Below, in pieces: positions 24,356-32,382 of a stretch of DNA of 64,000 bases (position 1 is the first letter of the stretch; the number at the start of each line of letters is the position of its first letter). The position numbers were made by a program, and so were the translations under genes. The notes below the pieces were generated by a model. The model made no database searches and had not been told where the DNA came from. It was given only the letters and a program-made list of their open reading frames with translations. Source of the stretch: Pedobacter alluvionis (GTDB lineage: Bacteria; Bacteroidota; Bacteroidia; Sphingobacteriales; Sphingobacteriaceae); assembly GCF_003664035.1 (NCBI RefSeq), contig NZ_RCCK01000013.1, forward strand, positions 496,001 through 560,000. Direction: 5' to 3'.

Positions 24356-24736
24356 ATGGATGAGAATGATATCTCCTATCAAATAAGAAGTGCAATATTT
24401 ACAGTTTACAATGCATTAGGCCCCGGTTTATTAGAATCTGTTTACGAAACGGTACTGACTTATGTTTTAACCAAAAATGGCTTAGATGTTAAGCAACAGG
24501 TAAAATTACCGGTTGTTTTTGAAGGTATAACCCTTGATGCCGGCTATAGGATAGATTTATTAATAAACGATCTGGTCATTATCGAAGTAAAATCAGTAGA
24601 AACACTTGCGCCAGTTCACCATAAGCAGGTACTTACTTATCTGAAACTTTCTGGCTTACGACTTGGATTGCTTGTTAATTTTAATTCATCAGATATATCT
24701 CAGTCGATATGGAGAAAAGTGAATGGTCTTTTTTGA
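24356..24736 (+). CDS. GxxExxY protein (PD-(D/E)XK-like)
   Basis: The 126-residue protein has the family signature GPGLLESVYE (Gly, Glu, Tyr) and a possible nuclease core YRIDLLINDLVIIEVKSVETLAP, with Asp, Glu and Lys in PD-(D/E)XK order. The LTYLKLSGLRLGLLVNFN segment is also conserved. The role is unknown; family knowledge only places it among nuclease-like folds. It lies opposite to the flanking minus-strand genes and is bracketed by direct copies of a dispersed repeat (24221-24248 and 24743-24770), so it looks like an inserted cassette. A second member is at 47193. Confidence 0.9.
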   Translation: MDENDISYQIRSAIFTVYNALGPGLLESVYETVLTYVLTKNGLDVKQQVKLPVVFEGITLDAGYRIDLLINDLVIIEVKSVETLAPVHHKQVLTYLKLSGLRLGLLVNFNSSDISQSIWRKVNGLF

Positions 24737-24742
24737 ATGTTT

Positions 24743-24810
24743 CCCGCAGATTTAAAAAGATCAGCGCAGATTTAAATGCTTTATCTGCGTGCTCTGCGGC
24801 ATCTGCGGGA
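24743..24810. repeat. Full CCCGCAGATTTAA hairpin repeat
   Basis: The left half CCCGCAGATTTAAAAAGATC pairs with the right half GCGGCATCTGCGGGA; several CGCAGA/TCTGCG words pair in between. Related copies are at 7187-7267 and 24221-24248. Confidence 0.75.
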
Positions 24811-24839
24811 AACACTTTCTAGTATCAAAAATATATAAA

Positions 24840-26618
24840 CTACTTCTGGCTTTCTGCCCAGGCATCCATCTTAGCTTCAAAAACAGATAAAGGAAACGAC
24901 CCATCTTTTAAAACTGCAGTATGAAAAGCGGCCAGTTTAAACTTCGGACCTAATTCCTTCTCATATTTGCTTCTCAATTCCCTTATTTTCATTGCTCCGG
25001 TTTTGTAGCCTAAAGCTTGTGCAGGAATGCCCATATAACGTTCAATTTCTGCAGTGGCACCTTCAGTACTAATCGCTTCATTGTCTGTCATGTATTTTAT
25101 AGCTTCTTCCCTGCTCATGTTTTTGGTGTGAATGGCTACATCAACAACTAAACGGATGGCCCGGTGCATTTCATCGCCCAGTGCACCCATGTGTTGGTAT
25201 GGATCCTGATATAGGCCCAGTTCTTTCCCTAACGATTCGCAGTATAATGCCCAACCTTCTACATAAGCATTATGTCCACCAAAACGGCGGAAATTAGGAA
25301 GTGATTTATTTTCCTGCGTTAAAGAAATCTGGTAATGGTGGCCTGGAATTGCCTCATGAAGAAACAGCGATTCCATACCCGAAGTGGTGTTAAATTTTTT
25401 CGCATCTAAAATGGGTACATAAAAGATCCCTGGTCGTGATCCGTCTGCAGAACCTTGATTATATTCAGCACTGGCCGATGCAGCCCTGAAAGCTTCTGTT
25501 TGACGGATTTCGAAAGGTGTTTTAGGCTCTACCTCAAACATTTTTTTCAAGTTGGGTTTCATGCGCTGGTGGATATTTTCAAAAGCAGCTAGCACCTCTT
25601 GTGGTGTTTTATAAGGCATGAATTTTTTATCCGCTTTCATGTATTCGAAAAAAGCTTTTAAATCTCCCTTAAAGCCAACTAAATTTTTTATGCTATCCAT
25701 TTGGCCTTTAATCCTGGCGACTTCTTTTAAGCCTGTTTGATAGATTTCTTCTGGTGTTTTGTTAGTAGTGGTTTGTTGTTTTACCAGATAAGTGTACCAG
25801 GCCAATCCGCCGGGCATAGCCGAATAGCCAGAGGTAGTTCGTGTTTTCGGCAGATATTCGTTCTTTAGATAGTCGGCCAATTTTTTATAGGTAGGGATAA
25901 TTACATTGGTAATCGATGTGCGGTACGCTTCTGTCAACTTTTGTTTATCTGACGCAGAAAAACTTGCTGGTATTAATTTGATTGGTCCGTAAAATAAACT
26001 TTCTTCGGGTTTGGTTGCCACCATACTTTGCATTTGAGGAATCATTTTTATCACCAATGCTTTTGGCAATACAATTCCGGCGGCGGCCCCTTTTTTAAAA
26101 TTGCCAATGGCGGTATCGGCCCACACTGAAAATGCATCAACCCGTTTTAACCAATCTTCGTAATTTTTTACAGTTTTAAAAGGTTGTGCCCCTGTGCCCG
26201 AACCCAATTGGCCGATGGTTAAGGGTAGCGCAAACATCTGGTTAAATGGGAGGTATTCAGAATGGTATTTTAATCCTTCCAGATTAATTTCCAGTTGATC
26301 TTTCAGGTAGTCATAAGATAATTTATCGTTTGCGTCAAGGCTTTCGCGGTCATATTTACCCAGACTATCCAGATAACGCTGATTGTAGCTTTTAAACTCT
26401 TTCAAATAAGCTTGCGATCCGTCATTTGCCAAAAGATCGTTATAACGTTCATCTCCGATGTAAGTAGAGCTTAAAGGATTTATTTTTAATCCGTCCTGAT
26501 AATATTGTTCGCAAAGTGCCGCAAAGGTTTTGTTTTCTGCGCCATTATCAGAACTGTTTTTTTGCTTACAGGCAAGCATTGCAGTAATGCAGGCAGCAAA
26601 AAGAAATATCTTTTTCAT
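24840..26618 (-). CDS. DUF885 family zinc peptidase, lipoprotein
   Basis: The 592-residue protein is a lipoprotein (lipobox MLAC, Cys17). DUF885 proteins are probable metallopeptidases; here the motif HEAIPGHHYQ is at about residues 421-430, followed by EGWALYCESLG, which carries the next conserved Glu. The length is normal for the family. It should face the periplasm or lie on the outer membrane, and may digest peptides; the substrate is not known. A -7 element (26642-26649) and a terminator of the upstream pdh genes separate it from aceF, so it is its own unit. Confidence 0.9.
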   Translation of the reverse strand: MKKIFLFAACITAMLACKQKNSSDNGAENKTFAALCEQYYQDGLKINPLSSTYIGDERYNDLLANDGSQAYLKEFKSYNQRYLDSLGKYDRESLDANDKLSYDYLKDQLEINLEGLKYHSEYLPFNQMFALPLTIGQLGSGTGAQPFKTVKNYEDWLKRVDAFSVWADTAIGNFKKGAAAGIVLPKALVIKMIPQMQSMVATKPEESLFYGPIKLIPASFSASDKQKLTEAYRTSITNVIIPTYKKLADYLKNEYLPKTRTTSGYSAMPGGLAWYTYLVKQQTTTNKTPEEIYQTGLKEVARIKGQMDSIKNLVGFKGDLKAFFEYMKADKKFMPYKTPQEVLAAFENIHQRMKPNLKKMFEVEPKTPFEIRQTEAFRAASASAEYNQGSADGSRPGIFYVPILDAKKFNTTSGMESLFLHEAIPGHHYQISLTQENKSLPNFRRFGGHNAYVEGWALYCESLGKELGLYQDPYQHMGALGDEMHRAIRLVVDVAIHTKNMSREEAIKYMTDNEAISTEGATAEIERYMGIPAQALGYKTGAMKIRELRSKYEKELGPKFKLAAFHTAVLKDGSFPLSVFEAKMDAWAESQK

Positions 26619-26641
26619 TTATTTTGAGTTAAGGTTCTAAT

Positions 26642-26649
26642 CAAAAATA
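26642..26649 (-). promoter_or_regulatory. -7 element of the DUF885 gene
   Basis: TATTTTTG on the minus strand matches TAnnTTTG, 23 bases upstream of the ATG. Confidence 0.4.
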
Positions 26650-26685
26650 GGAAATTAAGTCGCCAATTACTAAAAGCCTTAAACG

Positions 26686-26716
26686 CAAAAAAGCCATCCT
26701 AAAAGAATGGCTTTAA
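26686..26716 (-). terminator. Intrinsic terminator of the pdhA-aceF operon
   Basis: The 7-bp core AAGCCAT (26691-26697) and ATGGCTT (26707-26713) has a 9-base loop and, on the minus strand, ends in T6. A REP-like word (ACTTCGACTTGCTCAG ... GCTCAGGATGACA) lies at 26736-26775 between it and aceF. Confidence 0.7.
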
Positions 26717-26781
26717 ATTTTATGTTTGAGATCCTTCACTTCGACTTGCTCAGTGCAGGCTAGCTCAGGATGACAAATACA

Positions 26782-28461
26782 TTAAGCTAATAATCTGATT
26801 GGCTCTTCTAATAGACCTTTTAAGGTTTGTAAGAATTGTGCTCCGGTTGCACCATCAACCACACGGTGATCGCAACCTAAAGTCAATTTCATTACATTAC
26901 CAGGGACAACAGCGCCGTTTTTAACAACAGGGACTTGTTGTATAGCACCTACTGATAAAATTGCACCGTCAGGAGAATTGATAATTGAAGTAAACTCATC
27001 AATACCAAACATACCTAAGTTAGATACAGTGAAAGTAGAACCTTCCCAATCTGCAGGTTGTAATTTTTTAGCTTTTGCTTTACCACCAAAATCTTTTACT
27101 TCTGCAGAGATGTGTGATAAAGATTTGCCATCAGCGAAACGCACTACTGGTACCAATAAACCATCTTCAACAGCCATAGCTACACCAATGTTGGTATGTT
27201 CGTTAAATCTGATTTTATCGCCACCCCATGATGAGTTAACAGCCGGGTGCTTTTTCAATGCAACGGCAACCGCTTTAATTACGATATCGTTGAAAGAAAC
27301 TTTAACAGGAGCAACTGCGTTGATTGCCGTACGTGCAGCCATTGCATTGTCCATATCGATACTTACTGTCAGGTAAAAATGTGGGGCAGTAAATAAACTT
27401 TCGGCTAAACGTTTTGCAATTACTTTACGCATTTGCGAAACAGGTTGCTCTGTGTACTTAACCTCACCAACAAATGTAGGGATAACTGGTGCAGCAGCTG
27501 TAGCTTTCTCAGCAGCCGGAGCTGATGCAGATTCAGTTTTAGCTGGAGCAGCTGATGGCTTGAAGTTTTCGATATCTTTTTTAATGATACGACCACCTTC
27601 TGCACTACCTGCAACCTGTGCTAAATCGATCCCTTTATCTTTAGCAATTTTTTTAGCTAAAGGAGATGCTTTAACGCGGCTATCTGAAGAACTTTCTGCA
27701 ACAGGAGCAGATGAACTTGAATCAGCAGTTGCAGCTTGTTTTTCTTCCTTCGGTGCTTCGCTTTGGTCTTTCGCCTTTGGACTTTCAGCTCCTCCAGCTA
27801 AAATTCCGCTCACATCAGTTCCTTCAGGACCAACGATAGCGATAATTCCGTTTACTTTTGCCGCAGCTCCTTTTTCTACACCAATGTGTAATAAAGTTCC
27901 GGTTGCATAGCCCATTACCTCCATAGTAGCCTTATCGGTTTCTACATCAGCAAGAACATCATCATCCTTAACCTTATCGCCAACTTTTTTATGCCATTCG
28001 GCAATTACGCCTTCAGTCATGGTATCGCTCAATAAAGGCATGCGGATAACCGTAACACCTTTTGCTGCTAATTCTTCTTCACTTAAGCCACCACCCTGAG
28101 CAGGTGCCGACTCTTCTTTTTTATCTTCAGCTTTAGGAGCTTCATCTTTGCTCTCAGACTTCGGACTTGCCGACTCCTGACTTCCAGATTGTTCTGCTTC
28201 TAATGCAGCTTTATAATCTTCGCCTTCTTTACCAATAACGGCCATGATCGCATCAACAGGAACAGCTGTTCCTTCTTCTATACCTACGTATAAAAGGACA
28301 CCGTCCCAATAAGATTCCATATCCATTGTTGCTTTGTCAGTTTCTACTTCTGCCAAAACATCGCCGCTTTTCACTTTATCGCCCACTTTTTTATGCCACT
28401 TCGCCAAAACCCCTTCGGTCATGGTGTCGCTCATTTTGGGCATTTTAATTACATCAGCCAT
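26782..28461 (-). CDS. aceF: Pyruvate dehydrogenase E2, dihydrolipoamide acetyltransferase
   Basis: The 559-residue protein carries two lipoyl domains at about residues 1-80 and 136-213; each has ETDKATM, with the first lipoyl-Lys at 43. Next come a Ser/Ala/Pro-rich linker, the peripheral subunit-binding domain (RVKASPLAKKIAKDKGIDLAQVAGSAEGGRI) and the catalytic domain ending in GCDHRVVDGATGAQF. It moves the acetyl group to CoA and forms the core of the complex. It follows pdhA after 29 bases. E1-beta and E3 genes are not in this window. Confidence 0.96.
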   Translation of the reverse strand: MADVIKMPKMSDTMTEGVLAKWHKKVGDKVKSGDVLAEVETDKATMDMESYWDGVLLYVGIEEGTAVPVDAIMAVIGKEGEDYKAALEAEQSGSQESASPKSESKDEAPKAEDKKEESAPAQGGGLSEEELAAKGVTVIRMPLLSDTMTEGVIAEWHKKVGDKVKDDDVLADVETDKATMEVMGYATGTLLHIGVEKGAAAKVNGIIAIVGPEGTDVSGILAGGAESPKAKDQSEAPKEEKQAATADSSSSAPVAESSSDSRVKASPLAKKIAKDKGIDLAQVAGSAEGGRIIKKDIENFKPSAAPAKTESASAPAAEKATAAAPVIPTFVGEVKYTEQPVSQMRKVIAKRLAESLFTAPHFYLTVSIDMDNAMAARTAINAVAPVKVSFNDIVIKAVAVALKKHPAVNSSWGGDKIRFNEHTNIGVAMAVEDGLLVPVVRFADGKSLSHISAEVKDFGGKAKAKKLQPADWEGSTFTVSNLGMFGIDEFTSIINSPDGAILSVGAIQQVPVVKNGAVVPGNVMKLTLGCDHRVVDGATGAQFLQTLKGLLEEPIRLLA

Positions 28462-28490
28462 TATATCTAATTAATTGAATCTTATTAATA

Positions 28491-29486
28491 TTAGTCCATT
28501 ACGTAAGGGTAGTCCTGTTGCATATATACATCTTTGTATAGTTCGGATGCATCAGGCCAAGGAGATTCTTCAGCAAATTTTACTGCCTGATCTACAATTC
28601 CTTTTACTTTAGCTTCTACCTCTTCAATCCAGGCTTGATCTGCATACTTCTCTTTAAGGATCGTTTCTCTCGCATGCTCAACCGGATCTTTTGCTTTGTA
28701 ATCTTCTAATTCTTCTTTGGTACGGTATTTTGCCGGATCTGACATGGAGTGACCACGATAACGGTAAGTTCTCATTTCTAAGAAAGTAGGTCCTTCACCT
28801 TTACGCGCACGTTGAATTGCTTCGTCCATTGCATTGTGTACAGCAACCGGATCCATACCGTCAACTGGTGCACATGGCATATCGAAACCTAAACCTATTT
28901 TATAAATATCGGTCATGTTGGTAGTACGTTGTACTGAGGTACCCATTGCATAACCATTGTTTTCGCAAACAAAAATAACAGGCAATTTCCAAAGCATGGC
29001 CATGTTAAAAGTTTCGTTTAATGCACCCTGGCGCACAGCACCATCGCCCATATAACAAATGTTAACATTATCAGTTCCTTTGTATTTTTCTGCAAAAGCA
29101 ACGCCAGCACCTAATGGAATCTGACCACCAACAATTGCATGACCACCGTAGAAGTTATGCTCTTTACTGAACATGTGCATTGAACCACCTTTACCTTTAG
29201 AGCAACCTGTAGCCTTACCGTACATTTCTGCCATAATACTATCAGCACTAACTCCTAAAGCTAAGGCATGGGCGTGATCACGGTAAGTGGTAATCATTGA
29301 ATCGCCTTTTTGCATCGCAGATATTGCACCTGCAACTACAGCTTCTTGTCCAATGTATAAATGACAAAAGCCACGTATTTTTTGTTGTCCGTATAACTGG
29401 CCGGTTTTTTCTTCGAATTTGCGCATCAGCAACATCGACTCAAACCACTTTAACCAGGTATCTTTATTTATTTCTACTGCACTCAT
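28491..29486 (-). CDS. pdhA: Pyruvate dehydrogenase E1 component, alpha subunit
   Basis: The 331-residue protein is the alpha subunit of the heterotetrameric E1. The thiamine-diphosphate motif runs from GDG (147-149) to N177 (GDGAVRQGALNE...CENNGYAMGTS). YRGHSMSDPAKYRTKEE is the phosphorylation-loop region known from this family. Together with a beta subunit encoded elsewhere it decarboxylates pyruvate and passes the acetyl group to E2. It is the first gene of the pdhA-aceF operon. Confidence 0.96.
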   Translation of the reverse strand: MSAVEINKDTWLKWFESMLLMRKFEEKTGQLYGQQKIRGFCHLYIGQEAVVAGAISAMQKGDSMITTYRDHAHALALGVSADSIMAEMYGKATGCSKGKGGSMHMFSKEHNFYGGHAIVGGQIPLGAGVAFAEKYKGTDNVNICYMGDGAVRQGALNETFNMAMLWKLPVIFVCENNGYAMGTSVQRTTNMTDIYKIGLGFDMPCAPVDGMDPVAVHNAMDEAIQRARKGEGPTFLEMRTYRYRGHSMSDPAKYRTKEELEDYKAKDPVEHARETILKEKYADQAWIEEVEAKVKGIVDQAVKFAEESPWPDASELYKDVYMQQDYPYVMD

Positions 29487-29512
29487 TTTAGGATATTTGT
29501 TTTTTGCGACAG

Positions 29513-29520
29513 CAAATCTA
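29513..29520 (-). promoter_or_regulatory. -7 element of the pdhA-aceF operon
   Basis: TAGATTTG on the minus strand matches TAnnTTTG, 27 bases upstream of the pdhA ATG. No clear -33 element. Confidence 0.4.
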
Positions 29521-29881
29521 ATTTTTTTATTGTAATTTTTGGCACTTTTAAGTGTAAAAACATCATAGTTATAGGGCTAAAATCAGAATTAACACTTGTT
29601 TTACAATTAAATACAAACCACAAACACTTCTGCTGATTTAATACTGATTTCATATAAGTAAATCAATGCCCTTTATCATAATAAGTATTCAATTTATTCT
29701 AAAATTTAATTCTGCATAAGCGCATATTTCCATAATTTAAAAATAAAGCGCGTTTAACCAAAATAGGAATATCCGAAAAGAAAAACATTTTAAAAAGATT
29801 GAATATTGAGCAGAAATTTTACTCAAAAGCAGTGAATAAAAAACAAAAATGTTAATAACTTTCACTTTTTATAACATTACA

Positions 29882-29913
29882 TTTGGATAACATTTGTATA
29901 ATCAATACTTTTG
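29882..29913 (+). promoter_or_regulatory. Bacteroidota-type promoter of the NlpC/P60 gene
   Basis: TTTG (29882-29885), a 20-base spacer and TACTTTTG (29906-29913) match the consensus TTTG - 19 to 21 - TAnnTTTG fully. The transcript would have a leader of about 65 bases. Confidence 0.65.
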
Positions 29914-29981
29914 ACAACCAACAATAAGCCCATGTGGTGTACGTTAATGTGTAAGTGAATACCCAAACATAACTGTATAAC

Positions 29982-30539
29982 ATGATTAAAAAAATTTTGT
30001 TTTCTACCCTAATCGCTATCTGCACGCTCTCCAACGCATTTGCGCAAACAAAAACAAAAGAATCTGGTAAAGAATTAAATGATCCCGATAACCTTGCATC
30101 ACAATATTTTTCGCAGGTAATGGGTGTTGCGGTAGATGCGACCTCGAATTTAAAACTGTATAAGTTTATATACGAATGGATCGGAACTCCTTATAGTTAT
30201 GGTGGAAACAGTAAAAGAGGCATTGATTGCTCGGCTTTTACTAAAGCAATTTACGACAAAGTTTTCAACACCACCATCAGAAGAAATTCGCGCGATATTT
30301 TCAGCATGGTAGATCCGTTATCAAAAGAAGATTTAAAAGAAGGCGATCTGGTTTTCTTTAAAATTAAAAGCAGAAGTATTTCACATGTTGGTATTTATCT
30401 GGGCGATAATAGGTTTGCACATGCATCAAGTTCTCGTGGTGTGGTCATCAGCAACCTTAATGAACCTTATTACAGCCGTTATTTTTACAAAGGTGGCCGC
30501 GTTTTAGAATCGTTTAAGAAAGAATTTACAGTAGAATAA
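29982..30539 (+). CDS. NlpC/P60 (C40) cell-wall peptidase
   Basis: The 185-residue protein has a signal peptide (KKILFSTLIAICTLSNAFA) and an NlpC/P60 domain from about residue 60. The catalytic Cys83 is in GIDCSAF, His135 in SHVGIYLG and the third polar residue is His147 in FAHAS. Such enzymes cut gamma-D-glutamyl-diaminopimelate bonds in peptidoglycan stem peptides. The lack of an SH3 domain makes it a minimal form. A terminator separates it from the next gene. Confidence 0.92.
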   Translation: MIKKILFSTLIAICTLSNAFAQTKTKESGKELNDPDNLASQYFSQVMGVAVDATSNLKLYKFIYEWIGTPYSYGGNSKRGIDCSAFTKAIYDKVFNTTIRRNSRDIFSMVDPLSKEDLKEGDLVFFKIKSRSISHVGIYLGDNRFAHASSSRGVVISNLNEPYYSRYFYKGGRVLESFKKEFTVE

Positions 30540-30587
30540 TTCAGTTAACAGTTGGCCATTTTCGGTTGACAGTAAAAAACATACACA

Positions 30588-30620
30588 ATCCTCCTAAAGA
30601 AATTTTGGAGGATTTTTTTT
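30588..30620 (+). terminator. Intrinsic terminator
   Basis: Stem AATCCTCC (30588-30595) and GGAGGATT (30608-30615) is followed by a T-tract; it ends the NlpC/P60 transcript. Confidence 0.85.
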
Positions 30621-30638
30621 ATCCATCAAAAATCTAAA

Positions 30639-31736
30639 ATGAAGTTTTTTAATACCTTGATATTAGCAGTTTTTACCATAATTATCTTAATCAGCTGCAC
30701 TAGTAATAATGCACAGGTTAATACACCCATCGTAAAACAAGATACGGTCATCAGGAAAATAAAAGATACAATATCAATAACCGCTGTTGGTGATATTATG
30801 CTTGGCTCTGCATTTCCATCCAAAACCAATCTCCCGCCCGATGACGCAGTAAATAGTTTCCAGGCGGTTGATAGTTTATTAAGAGGCGATATTGTATTTG
30901 GAAACCTGGAAGGCTGTTTCCTTAATTCGGGCAATTCGAACAAATGTAATGGCATTAATCCGAACAACTGTTACGCTTTTAGAATGCCGGAGCGCTACGC
31001 CGGAATATACAAGGATGCAGGATTTAATGTTCTAAGCATCGCCAATAACCATGTTGGTGATTTTGACGCAAAGGGAAGGAAAAATACAGCAAGAATTTTA
31101 GATTCACTGAAGATCCATTATGCAGGACAGGTAAATAAACCTTTTGAAGTTTTTGAAAAAGATAGCGTAAAGTATGCGTTTTGTGCTTTTGCCCCGAATG
31201 AGAATACAGTATCGATTAATAAGATTGATAGTGCGAAAGCTTTAGTGGCCCGTTTAAAATTAATGGCTGATATTGTGATTGTTTCTTTTCACGGCGGCGG
31301 TGAGGGTGCAAGATTTGAACATGTTCCACGTAAGAACGAGATTTTTTATAAAGAAAACAGGGGCAATGTTTATGCCTTTGCACATGCGGTTATTGATGCT
31401 GGTGCCGACGTGGTGCTGGGGCATGGTCCGCATGTAAGCCGGGCAGTTGAAGTTTATAAAAATAAATTCATTGCCTACAGTTTGGGTAATTTTTGTACCT
31501 ATGGAATGTTCAGCTTAAAGGGTAATAATGGTATTGCTCCCTTGCTTCAACTAAAAATAAATGCAAAGGGTGATTTTCTCTATGCTAATATTGTATCAAT
31601 TAAACAGGATAAGATCAACCGTTTAACCCTGGATGATAACCATAGCGCCTTTAAACGCATTAAAGAGTTGACAGATATTGATTTCGTTGGTCACCAGTTG
31701 AAGTTCGCTGACAACAGAATCAGTTTAAAAGATTAA
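30639..31736 (+). CDS. CapA-family protein (poly-gamma-glutamate synthesis-like), lipoprotein
   Basis: The 365-residue protein starts with a lipoprotein signal (IIILISC). The CapA/PgsA metallophosphatase-like fold is shown by VGDIMLGS, FGNLEGCF, SIANNHVGDF, SFHGGGEG and GHGPHVSRAVE. Family members take part in poly-gamma-glutamate capsule formation in Bacillus, but most bacterial homologues have unknown substrates. No PgsBC-like genes lie nearby, so capsule synthesis cannot be claimed. The gene begins 24 bases after the terminator stem, whose T-tract is close to its start. Confidence 0.85.
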   Translation: MKFFNTLILAVFTIIILISCTSNNAQVNTPIVKQDTVIRKIKDTISITAVGDIMLGSAFPSKTNLPPDDAVNSFQAVDSLLRGDIVFGNLEGCFLNSGNSNKCNGINPNNCYAFRMPERYAGIYKDAGFNVLSIANNHVGDFDAKGRKNTARILDSLKIHYAGQVNKPFEVFEKDSVKYAFCAFAPNENTVSINKIDSAKALVARLKLMADIVIVSFHGGGEGARFEHVPRKNEIFYKENRGNVYAFAHAVIDAGADVVLGHGPHVSRAVEVYKNKFIAYSLGNFCTYGMFSLKGNNGIAPLLQLKINAKGDFLYANIVSIKQDKINRLTLDDNHSAFKRIKELTDIDFVGHQLKFADNRISLKD

Positions 31737-31780
31737 TTTTCTACGACATCAATCTCAATTTATTTCAGAATATTTGCTTT

Positions 31781-31963
31781 ATGAAAACGGGATTAATACT
31801 TCATTACATCATTGGCATTGCAGCTGCGCTTTTAGTTCTGGGCGCTGCTTACTATATTCAGCAAAACCCAAAGAACCTATTATCTGCCGGGATTATCATT
31901 TTAGCAGGCTGCCTGGTGGCTTTTAGCCAATACCAGATCATTAAACAGAAAAAGAAGCAATAA
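31781..31963 (+). CDS. Small two-helix membrane protein
   Basis: The 60-residue protein has two hydrophobic helices (about 5-26 and 33-50) joined by QQNPKNL, and a basic tail (KQKKKQ). It starts 44 bases after the CapA-like gene on the same strand. I do not recognise the family. Length and charge distribution (inside-positive tail) support a real membrane protein. Confidence 0.6.
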   Translation: MKTGLILHYIIGIAAALLVLGAAYYIQQNPKNLLSAGIIILAGCLVAFSQYQIIKQKKKQ

Positions 31964-32061
31964 TATAAGGCAACTATTCTCATGGTTAGAATGAAATTTA
32001 GTAATGACATTCTATCTTGAACCTACCATGGGCTTTGTGGGCGCAGTTTTCCTGCTATCCA

Positions 32062-32100
32062 AAAAAAATGGACGAAAGCTTAGTTTAGCTTTCGTCCTTT
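32062..32100. terminator. Bidirectional terminator
   Basis: Perfect 11-bp stem GGACGAAAGCT (32070-32080) and AGCTTTCGTCC (32087-32097), with A8 on the left and T3 on the right. It overlaps the last codons of the minus-strand gene. Confidence 0.85.
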
Positions 32101-32270
32101 GTGTTTTTTACCAAGCCAATGCCTGATACAAAAAATATTAGTCCGATGATGCCATAAACCATCAATCCCCTTGTATTTTGATTGTGGTTTACAAAGCCAT
32201 AGCCTGCGTATATTAAACCAATTATACCGAGTATGGTTAAAATGGTTCCAAAAGTGCGTTTTACATTCAT
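32085..32270 (-). CDS. Small two-helix membrane protein
   Basis: The 61-residue protein has two membrane helices (about 8-25 and 35-53) separated by the polar loop NHNQNTRG. The terminator stem encodes its last residues (DES), so the gene and terminator share sequence. The family looks common in Bacteroidota but has no known role. Confidence 0.6.
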   Translation of the reverse strand: MNVKRTFGTILTILGIIGLIYAGYGFVNHNQNTRGLMVYGIIGLIFFVSGIGLVKNTKDES

Positions 32271-32324
32271 GTGGTTATCTTTTAATATGATTAAGACAAA
32301 ATATTACCGCTTTTGTTTTAAACC

Positions 32325-32365
32325 AAAAAAGAAGCCCATATTATAACTGAAATGGGCTTCTTTTA
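32325..32365. terminator. Bidirectional terminator between small membrane protein and M13 peptidase genes
   Basis: Perfect 10-bp stem AAGAAGCCCA (32329-32338) and TGGGCTTCTT (32353-32362) with A and T tracts on both sides. Confidence 0.85.
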
Positions 32366-32382
32366 TTAGATAGAATGATCGT

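Larger units (their letters stand above)
29487..29981. other. 495-base divergent intergenic region
   Basis: The gap lies between pdhA (-) and the NlpC/P60 gene (+). It contains a possible pdhA -7 element (29513-29520) and a full promoter for the plus-strand gene (29882-29913). The middle (29530-29870) is very AT-rich; I see no gene, RNA or repeat there. Confidence 0.55.

Noticed and set aside
26978..27910. Long antisense frames within aceF (26978-27376 and 27452-27910, plus strand)
   Set aside because: They mirror the Ala/Pro/Lys-rich codons of the lipoyl-linker region and have no homologous look or start signals.
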